Assembly: GCA_017404795.1 (NCBI GenBank)
Contig: JAFRBR010000004.1
Span: 34,120 to 98,119, forward strand
DNA from: Candidatus Saccharimonadota bacterium
Lineage (GTDB): Bacteria > Patescibacteriota > Saccharimonadia > Saccharimonadales > Saccharimonadaceae
Direction of reading: 5' to 3'
Length of the DNA: 64,000 bases
The notes under the pieces are model-generated. The model did no database searches, was not told the origin of the DNA, and saw only the letters and a list, made by a program, of their open reading frames with translations. Positions 36,974 to 43,498 of the stretch are shown piece after piece. Numbering within the stretch: position 1 is the first letter of the stretch; each line of letters begins with the position of its first letter. Position numbers and translations under genes: made by a program.

Positions 36974-37097
36974 AAACCTCCTTTCTTCTGCTCGCTCTTA
37001 ATTTTTAATCTGTCAACCCCACACCGCCACCCTAACACAAGTCATTCAAAACTTCAACCCCTCACCTATCCACCCCTGTTTTCATAGCTACACTTCA

Positions 37098-37133
37098 AAC
37101 AGCAAAAAGGCCGCGACCAGGCGCGACCTTTTA
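37098..37133 (-). terminator. Terminator of the 3D-like secreted protein
   Basis: On the minus strand AAAAGGtCGCGcc...CGCGgCCTTTTT forms a GC-rich stem with a T-run. Confidence 0.75.
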
Positions 37134-37175
37134 GTAGTACGTTGAAACAGGTTGTAATAAAGGCCAAATAGCAAG

Positions 37176-37826
37176 CTACCACGAAACGTAAACGTCCAAA
37201 TTGCCATAGCCGGAACCACTATCATACACCACCGCAGTACCACCCCCAAAGGGGACATCAACTACGGTACCTTTTGGCAAATCATCGGAGGCGATGCAAA
37301 TATTACTATCGCCATCGACCACATAGCCCTCATCATCCACATGGCGACCAGGGATATCTAGCTCGCCACCAGGCAACACATTTTCCGAATACCAAGTGTA
37401 CGAAAAGCCGCTACCATCGTCATAGTCATATCCACCAGAGAACATAAAGTCCCCGCCAGAATGCCAAGCATCATTAAGGTTAGCATTATAGTAGCCACTC
37501 CCGTCATACGGAACCAGCACTTGTTCGCCACTCTCACTGTAGTCCTCATAGTACCAAACCCCGCCATCGCCGACAAAAACATTCTCTTCCGGCCAAATCT
37601 CCTCTCCGTCTTCCACGCCGTCATCCGTAATTACTTCTTCCGATATGGGCAAAACCTCAATCGGCGGCACATAGACAGCCTCTCGAACCTCCAACATCGG
37701 CGGTTCACTTCTGGTGTCCACGTAAGCGTCATCACCACCATAAGCCAACTTCACAAAGATAGCCAACTCTATAAAAACAATGGCAAATATCACAATCATA
37801 GTGCGTTTCAGTGCCGTATTCTGCAT
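37176..37826 (-). CDS. Secreted/anchored protein with a 3D-like double-psi barrel domain
   Basis: 216 residues from the ATG at 37826, which follows GAAAGGCGG. An N-terminal hydrophobic helix (MIVIFAIVFIELAIFVKLA) serves as signal anchor. An acidic, Tyr/Gly/Asp-rich linker follows. The C-terminus (CIASDDLPKGTVVDVPFGGG, then VVYDSGSGYGNLDVYV) has the ordering of the 3D domain, whose Asp residues are catalytic in MltA-like lytic transglycosylases and which caps Rpf/YabE-like proteins. The third Asp is retained in NLDVYV. A cell-wall role is likely; enzymatic activity is unproven. Confidence 0.65.
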   Translation of the reverse strand: MQNTALKRTMIVIFAIVFIELAIFVKLAYGGDDAYVDTRSEPPMLEVREAVYVPPIEVLPISEEVITDDGVEDGEEIWPEENVFVGDGGVWYYEDYSESGEQVLVPYDGSGYYNANLNDAWHSGGDFMFSGGYDYDDGSGFSYTWYSENVLPGGELDIPGRHVDDEGYVVDGDSNICIASDDLPKGTVVDVPFGGGTAVVYDSGSGYGNLDVYVSW

Positions 37827-37970
37827 TTTTCCGCCTTTCTTCAACACATCTCTATTTCACACTACCTGTTAAAACTACAATGGGTCATCAAACCCATTCG
37901 CCTAATTGTATCACACTTAAGCTATTTTGTCAATGGTCACCCCTTAACCGCCCCCCTAAACTCGCAACTA

Positions 37971-39041
37971 TTACCCCTCCAAATACGCCTCTATAAACCC
38001 CTCTAGCTCTCCATCTAGCACCTTATCCGGCTCCTTCGACTCATACCCCGTCCGAGTATCCTTCACTAATTTATAAGGCTGCAACACATAATTCCGTATC
38101 TGTTGCCCCCAGCCCGCCGACTCTCCTGCCCGCAATTCACCAATCGTATCTGTATGTTGCTCCAGCTGCATCTGCACCAATTTACCCCTTAAAATCTCCA
38201 TTGCCTTCTCTCTATTTTGTATCTGTGAACGCTCATTTTGAATCGCCACTACCGTCCCTGTTGGCAAATGCGTAATCCTCACCGCCGAATCTGTAGTATT
38301 CACCCCCTGACCCCCGTGCCCCCCAGAGCGGTACACATCCACGCGCAAATCCTTCTCATCAATCACCACATCTGTATCCGCCGCGATTCTCGGCAAGACT
38401 TCTACCAAAGCAAACGACGTCTGTCTCAGATTGTTCGCATTAAACGGCGACAATCGCACCAACCGATGCACCCCATGTTCAGATTTCAGCCACCCATAAG
38501 CATTCGGACCAGAAACCTCATACACTGCAGTCTTTATCCCCGCTTCTTCCCCTGTCACCCGCTCCAAACACGCCACCTTAAACCCCTTTTTCTCACAAAA
38601 CCTCAGATACATCCGCTCTAACATCTCCGCCCAATCCATCGCCTCCGTCCCCCCAGCCCCAGAGGTAATCCTCAAAATCGCATCCCCAGAATCATATTTC
38701 CCCTTAAACCCCAGCGCCTTCTTGAGCTCCGCAAAATCAACCTCCATCCCTGTAATTTGCCCGGCAATTTCCTCCTTCAAATCTTCATCCGCCAACGCCA
38801 TTAATTCCTTCAAATCATGAATCTGCGTCCTTAACAGCTCCCACGGCTGCGCCTCATCGTTCAATCTAGCCAACTCTTGATTGGCCGCTGTCGCCCTCTC
38901 TACATCCTTCCAAATTTCCGGCTCCGCCACCTCTGTTTCTAGCTCTGAAACTCGCGCCACCTTCTCCGCCACCCCCAACCTCTCATATACCTTCAAAAAC
39001 TCCCCCTCTAACTCCAGCAATCTCTTCTCTATTTCCTGCAT
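37971..39041 (-). CDS. prfB: Peptide chain release factor 2
   Basis: 356 residues from the ATG at 39041, which is 6 nt behind TGTTATAAT (leaderless). The GGQ loop (SGGHGGQGVNTTDSAVR) triggers peptidyl-tRNA hydrolysis. The SPF tripeptide (RLSPFNANNLRQTSF) reads UAA and UGA. There is no in-frame UGA, so the programmed frameshift used in many bacteria is absent. Presence of RF2 shows that UGA is a stop in this genome. Confidence 0.95.
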   Translation of the reverse strand: MQEIEKRLLELEGEFLKVYERLGVAEKVARVSELETEVAEPEIWKDVERATAANQELARLNDEAQPWELLRTQIHDLKELMALADEDLKEEIAGQITGMEVDFAELKKALGFKGKYDSGDAILRITSGAGGTEAMDWAEMLERMYLRFCEKKGFKVACLERVTGEEAGIKTAVYEVSGPNAYGWLKSEHGVHRLVRLSPFNANNLRQTSFALVEVLPRIAADTDVVIDEKDLRVDVYRSGGHGGQGVNTTDSAVRITHLPTGTVVAIQNERSQIQNREKAMEILRGKLVQMQLEQHTDTIGELRAGESAGWGQQIRNYVLQPYKLVKDTRTGYESKEPDKVLDGELEGFIEAYLEG

Positions 39042-39176
39042 ACCACCATTATAACACACCCATAAGCCCAAAACGCCCCACGGTTGACTTTTTATCAAAA
39101 AATGGTAAAATTTACTCAGTGAGTACATAGTTTTTCAGCTAATACCCAAGTATCCTTATAGAGAAAGGTGCCTCAA

Positions 39177-39584
39177 ATGGTCGATATCGAAATCAAAATC
39201 ACCATCGACAGCGTCAAAGAGCTCGATTCAGCAACCACCACTTTTATAAAGTCCCTAGCCAAGGAGTGCAAAACCATCAAAATTAAATCTTCCGCCAACC
39301 AATCAGCAACCGGCGCCACCGCTCAAAAGCGAAAAACGCCCCTTCGATCCCTCAAATCGTTCGGACTTTCGACCCTCTCAATAAACTGTCTTAAAAACCA
39401 CCACATCAACTACGTGGAAGATATTGTGAGTTTTACCCCCAATAACCTACTCGAAATCCGACATCTCGGCCCTCAGAGACTCAAAGAGCTTCTAATAGCA
39501 ATCCAAAAATGGCAAGAAATCAATCCCAATCCAGAGGTCAAAAAATGGTTAAAGCGCTATGAATACAAAATAAATCTACTCTAG
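39177..39584 (+). CDS. RNA polymerase alpha-CTD-like protein, 135 aa
   Basis: The ATG at 39177 has GAGAAAGG 8 nt upstream and is preferred to a GTG at 39168. The N-terminus (MVDIEIKITIDSVKELDSAT) is of unknown fold. A basic linker follows, then an alpha-CTD-like helix-hairpin-helix (FGLSTLSINCLKNHHINYVED, split for length: FGLSTLSINCL, KNHHINYVED; then IRHLGPQRLKELL). It has the same overall plan as 36130-36609, though one is basic and the other acidic in the linker. The promoter TTGACT-16-TAAAAT lies near 39083-39110. The role is probably nucleic-acid binding. Confidence 0.6.
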   Translation: MVDIEIKITIDSVKELDSATTTFIKSLAKECKTIKIKSSANQSATGATAQKRKTPLRSLKSFGLSTLSINCLKNHHINYVEDIVSFTPNNLLEIRHLGPQRLKELLIAIQKWQEINPNPEVKKWLKRYEYKINLL

Positions 39585-39600
39585 CCCTTTCTTGTACCTT

Positions 39601-39630
39601 AAATTAGCCCCTTTAAGGGGCTAATTTTTA
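39601..39630 (+). terminator. Rho-independent terminator
   Basis: AAATTAGCCCC-TTTA-GGGGCTAATTT followed by TT. It follows the alpha-CTD-like gene. Confidence 0.85.
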
Positions 39631-39697
39631 TGCAAAATGCAAAAACACCTCCAAGCCAAATTTTGCCCTCCCCGCCAAAATATGTTAAAATATAAAA

Positions 39698-40756
39698 ATG
39701 AATATTTGGCAAGAGCTACCTAAACCATTTCTCGTATTAGCCCCCATGGAGGGCGTGACGGATATTATTTTTCGTCAAGTTATCGCTCATGCCGGACGAC
39801 CAGATTTATTTTTCACTGAATTCACCAATGTATCTAGCTACGCCTCTGAAAAAGGTCGCGCCAACGCTCTAGAACGGCTACAAATTACTCCTACCGATAA
39901 ACCTATTATCGCCCAAATCTGGGGCAAAGACCCTGCACATTTTGCGGAAACTGCCGAGGCGCTCGAATCACTCGGTTTTTCAGGGGTAGATTTAAACTTC
40001 GGCTGTCCCGACAAACACGTCAATAAAGCCGGTGGCGGCGCCGCCATGATTCAAAATCCCAATCTCGCCACAGAATGCTATCAAAATGCCAGAAAATCCA
40101 CCAATCTCCCCGTTTCCATCAAAACTCGCCTCGGCTGGAATAAACCCGAAGAATACCAAGAATGGCTCTCCACCCTCTTGAACCAACACCCCGCTGCCCT
40201 CACCGTCCACCTCCGTACTAAAAAAGAAATGAGCAAAGTCCCCGCCCACTATGAACTAATTCCTGAAATTGTCAAGCTCCGTACCAAACTCTCTCCCGAG
40301 ACTATACTTGTCGTCAACGGCGATATTAAAGACAAAACTCACGCTCTAGAACTACACCGACAGTATCCAGAAGTAGACGGCTTTATGATCGGCCGTGGCG
40401 TCTTCGCTAACCCCTACTGCTTCACCTCTCACGCCCCTACCCGCGAGGAATTGATGGAGCTTTTAAAACTGCATTTAAACTTATATGAAAAGTCTGCATT
40501 TTTCGCAAATATTGAGGAACGTAAAGGCAAAATCTTTGATTTTGCCGCCGAAGGGGCAGAGCGAGATGATATAATCGAAGATTATCATCTCGCGAAGCTT
40601 CCGAAATATTGCGAAAAATGCAGGCATATTCCTTACGAAAGCCTCAAACATTTCTTCAAAATCTACATCAACAACTTCCCCGGCGCCAAGGATTTACGCG
40701 CCAAACTCATGGAAACCCACTCTCTTCCCGAAGCTCGTGCTATAATAGAATCATGA
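39698..40756 (+). CDS. tRNA-dihydrouridine synthase
   Basis: 352 residues. FMN-dependent reduction of uridine in tRNA D-loops. Dus landmarks are LAPMEGVTDIIFRQV, the catalytic Cys in VDLNFGCPDKHVNKAGGGAA, SIKTRLGW, VHLRTK and MIGRGVFANPY. The exact Dus subfamily is not assigned. The ATG is 6 nt behind TGTTAAAAT (leaderless). The last bases overlap murD in an ATGA. Confidence 0.9.
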   Translation: MNIWQELPKPFLVLAPMEGVTDIIFRQVIAHAGRPDLFFTEFTNVSSYASEKGRANALERLQITPTDKPIIAQIWGKDPAHFAETAEALESLGFSGVDLNFGCPDKHVNKAGGGAAMIQNPNLATECYQNARKSTNLPVSIKTRLGWNKPEEYQEWLSTLLNQHPAALTVHLRTKKEMSKVPAHYELIPEIVKLRTKLSPETILVVNGDIKDKTHALELHRQYPEVDGFMIGRGVFANPYCFTSHAPTREELMELLKLHLNLYEKSAFFANIEERKGKIFDFAAEGAERDDIIEDYHLAKLPKYCEKCRHIPYESLKHFFKIYINNFPGAKDLRAKLMETHSLPEARAIIES

Positions 40757-41997
40757 GAATCGCACTACTAGGCTACGGCAAAGAAGGCCAAGCCGCCGAA
40801 AAATACTTCAAGAACAAATATAAAGACGCTACTTTTGATATTTTTGAAAACGAAACCCCAGAGCAGCTTAGGGCCCGAGATTATTCAGCCTATGATATAA
40901 TACTGCGCAGCCCCTCTATCCCACCCCTACGCTTAGAGAACGAATCCAGCCTTACCCGCTATTTCTTTGCTCATTGTCCCTGTCCGATTATCGGTGTTAC
41001 CGCCACCAAGGGTAAAGGCACTATCTGTTCTTTTATTAAATCGCTACTCGATGCCGATGGCCAAGACGCTTATCTGGTCGGCAACATCGGTACCCCTGCT
41101 ATCGAAATCTTGGACGACCTCCAGCCCACCTCTATTGTCGTCTACGAAATGTCCAGCTTCCAGCTCTGGGATCTAGAGAAATCCCCATTTGTTGCCGTTA
41201 TTGGCCAGTTAGAGCCCGACCACCTCAATGTGCATGAAGATATGGTTGATTATCTCGGTGCCAAAGCCAATATCACCAAACATCAGACCGCACAAGATTA
41301 CCTCGTCTACTATTCCAAAAATCTCGAAACAGTCAAAATCGCCAAAACTAGCAAAGCCCAGAAAGTCCCCTATCCCTTCGAAACCCCAACAGACGTCAAA
41401 ACCGCAGTCAAACTCCCCGGCAACCACAATCAAGAAAACGCTATGGCCGCTATAGCTGCCGTAGCCTGCTACAAAAATATATCACCAGATGAATATTTAG
41501 CCGCTAGCGCCAAACAAATCAAACAGGGGTTGAGCAATTTTAAGGGTCTTCCTCACCGTCTCGAATTCATCCGCGAATTAAACGGCATCAAATATTACGA
41601 TGACAACTTCTCCACCAACCCCTCTTCTACTCGGGTAGCCATTAACTCCTTCCCTGATAATCCCTTAGTCATCATCATCGGCGGCCGCGACAAGACCGAC
41701 AACCAAGATCTCCCCGAAATCTACGAGCTCCTCCAAGCCAAAAACATCAAAAAAATCATCCTCCTCGGCGAATCTGGCCACGCCCTCGCCGAGAAATATC
41801 AAGATGGCCGCTTCACGCTAGCCGAATCTCTCGAGGAGGCCGTTAATCTAGCCAAAAACACCGCCGAGCAAATCGCCCTAGATACCTCTGCTAATTCTCC
41901 TGTAGTCCTCATGTCCCCCTCCGCCGCCTCGTTTGATATGTTTAAGAATGTTTACGACAGAGGGAACCAGTATAAAATTCTAGTTGGCAATTTATGA
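40753..41997 (+). CDS. murD: UDP-N-acetylmuramoylalanine-D-glutamate ligase
   Basis: 414 residues from the ATG at 40753. It adds D-Glu to UDP-MurNAc-L-Ala in peptidoglycan synthesis. Motifs are the P-loop TATKGKGTICSF (GK in place of the usual GKTT arrangement), EMSSFQLWDL, HLNVHEDMVDYLGAK, LPHRLEFI and the MurD hallmark SPSAASFDMFKNVYDRG. A TATAAT within the end of dus stops 6 nt before the ATG, giving murD its own leaderless promoter. Its last codons and stop lie in the left arm of a 195-bp palindrome. It needs D-Glu, yet only a relic of glutamate racemase is seen (53625-53765). Confidence 0.92.
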   Translation: MRIALLGYGKEGQAAEKYFKNKYKDATFDIFENETPEQLRARDYSAYDIILRSPSIPPLRLENESSLTRYFFAHCPCPIIGVTATKGKGTICSFIKSLLDADGQDAYLVGNIGTPAIEILDDLQPTSIVVYEMSSFQLWDLEKSPFVAVIGQLEPDHLNVHEDMVDYLGAKANITKHQTAQDYLVYYSKNLETVKIAKTSKAQKVPYPFETPTDVKTAVKLPGNHNQENAMAAIAAVACYKNISPDEYLAASAKQIKQGLSNFKGLPHRLEFIRELNGIKYYDDNFSTNPSSTRVAINSFPDNPLVIIIGGRDKTDNQDLPEIYELLQAKNIKKIILLGESGHALAEKYQDGRFTLAESLEEAVNLAKNTAEQIALDTSANSPVVLMSPSAASFDMFKNVYDRGNQYKILVGNL

Positions 41998-42172
41998 GCA
42001 TTTGACAAACCCGGTTAATTTTCACAACTTTTCCTCATCCGAGACGAGTAAAGTCGCCGAGCGAGTCTTTTAAGACGAGCGAGCTGGCGACTTGATCGAG
42101 GCGAGGATTGAGTGAAACGTTGTAAAAATTAACACGGCGTGCAGTCAACCGCGAATAAATTACCAACTAGAA
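41978..42172. repeat. 195-bp palindrome spanning two convergent gene ends
   Basis: The outer arms TTCTAGTTGG (41978-41987) and CCAACTAGAA (42163-42172) are perfect. Further in, TTAATTTT-cACAAC mirrors GTTGTaAAAATTAA, and AAGTCGCC mirrors GGCGACTT around a central TTTTAA. The stops of murD (41995-41997) and of the M16 peptidase (42167-42169) both lie inside the arms. No coding function. It may also serve as a bidirectional terminator. Confidence 0.8.
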
Positions 42173-43438
42173 GTTTAACCTATTCTCTAGTTCAGAAATA
42201 AACGCTTTTTCCACGCTCGACACTGCCGCAAACCCTTTAATTCCTGACCCCGCAAATTCCCTAGCTAGCTCAATCATCTTGAATTTATCAATCGACTTAA
42301 TCAAATTCGGCATTGTATCATACCGCTGAATCATCCCATTTGTAAAATATCCTTCCGCATAATAATCCGCAATCTGTGCCGGTGTCTGCGCCCCCATCTG
42401 GAATCGCCCCAGCGCATACGATTTTGCCGCTAAGAAATCCATGTCCAAAATCTCACCATTTAAGGCCCGCATCAGCTCCAACTGAATCAAATCAAATAGC
42501 GCCTCGGCATTTTCTACATTCACTTCCCCGTCAAAATCCCAATAAGTACTCGTCGCATTCGCCGCCACCGACGATCCCATCCCATACACTAACCCTCGCT
42601 TCCGCGCCGCCCCAAAAATCCGCGAATTAGTCGTCCCATTCAAAATATGATTCAAGCAGTTCATCGCAAACACCTCGTCCGGCTCCAAATGCCTCGGTGT
42701 CACCAGCGAAAACCCAAAGGTAATGTTCGACGCGTCCTTCCGCCGAATAGAAACCGCCTCCGAGGAATGTAAATCCGCCACCGGTATCTCAAATTCCCGC
42801 CCCTCCTTCAAATCCCATTCCTCCAGCATGTGGATCAGCTGCTTACGTCGTCCTTTAATCCGCCCAGCGATAATAAACCGCATATTGTGCGCCGTATGCG
42901 TTCGCCGATAATGCTCCCGGATGTCCTTAAGCTCAATATTTGGAATAGTTTTAATCCGCTCCGACAAATCCAAAATATCCTCCCCCACCGCCTGCTGCAC
43001 CCTCGGCCAGAGCAACCGATAATAATCATTCATGTAACCCGTCAACTCCGAACGCACATTCGCCTTCTCGCTCTTCAGCTCCTCCTCATTAAACCGCGGC
43101 TCTGTAATTGACACTTTCTGCAATTCCATAATCCGCTCCCACTCAAAATCCGCACACTCCGTCTCATAACACACCGAAATATCCGAGGTCCAAGCATTAT
43201 GATAAGCTCCGTTCTTCGTAAATTCCGCCTCAAAGGCCTGCTCATCTTTAAACTTTGCATTCGCCCCAAAAGCCAAATGTTCCACCACGTGTGGGATTTC
43301 GTAGACATTTTTATTCTTGGCATACATCATCCCCGCCCGGAATTGCACCCTCGTAGACATCACGCTCGCCCCTGGGATATCAATAAATAGCCCTCTAGAT
43401 CCGTTTTTTAGTTTTACCTCCTCGACTGAATGTTTCAT
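42167..43438 (-). CDS. M16-family zinc metallopeptidase
   Basis: 423 residues. The inverted zinc motif HxxEH is intact (IPHVVEHLAFG), and the third ligand Glu is probably in EELKSEKANVRSEL, as in M16B peptidases. The second half has the R/Y substrate-binding region (RKRGLVYGMGSSV). Because it carries the active half and a paired domain in one chain, it may work as a homodimer. The N-terminus has no signal peptide, so cytoplasmic processing is likely. AGGTG precedes the ATG by 7 nt. secA lies upstream on the same strand with a 60-bp gap. Confidence 0.88.
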   Translation of the reverse strand: MKHSVEEVKLKNGSRGLFIDIPGASVMSTRVQFRAGMMYAKNKNVYEIPHVVEHLAFGANAKFKDEQAFEAEFTKNGAYHNAWTSDISVCYETECADFEWERIMELQKVSITEPRFNEEELKSEKANVRSELTGYMNDYYRLLWPRVQQAVGEDILDLSERIKTIPNIELKDIREHYRRTHTAHNMRFIIAGRIKGRRKQLIHMLEEWDLKEGREFEIPVADLHSSEAVSIRRKDASNITFGFSLVTPRHLEPDEVFAMNCLNHILNGTTNSRIFGAARKRGLVYGMGSSVAANATSTYWDFDGEVNVENAEALFDLIQLELMRALNGEILDMDFLAAKSYALGRFQMGAQTPAQIADYYAEGYFTNGMIQRYDTMPNLIKSIDKFKMIELAREFAGSGIKGFAAVSSVEKAFISELENRLNF

Positions 43439-43456
43439 CTTTTAACACCTAAACTA

Positions 43457-43485
43457 TTGACTTTTTATTCCGCTTATGGTATAAT
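43457..43485 (+). promoter_or_regulatory. Orphan plus-strand promoter between secA and the peptidase gene
   Basis: TTGACT (43457-43462), 17 bp, TATAAT (43480-43485). It points into the 3' end of secA and no plus-strand gene follows. About 30 bp match the promoter at 36697-36725. Confidence 0.6.
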
Positions 43486-43498
43486 TAAACCATCGGGA

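Larger units (their letters stand above)
36853..37081. repeat. Duplicated ~230-bp unit, copy B
   Basis: Direct-repeat partner of 35830-36060. It has the same order of plus promoter (36857-36885), hairpin, micro-ORF and minus promoter (37057-37029). Differences concentrate in the hairpin, where both arms change together. Confidence 0.85.

Noticed and set aside
37971..39041. Alternative genetic code with UGA as Gly (as in some CPR lineages)
   Set aside because: Release factor 2 is present and many well-defined genes end in TGA at the expected length.
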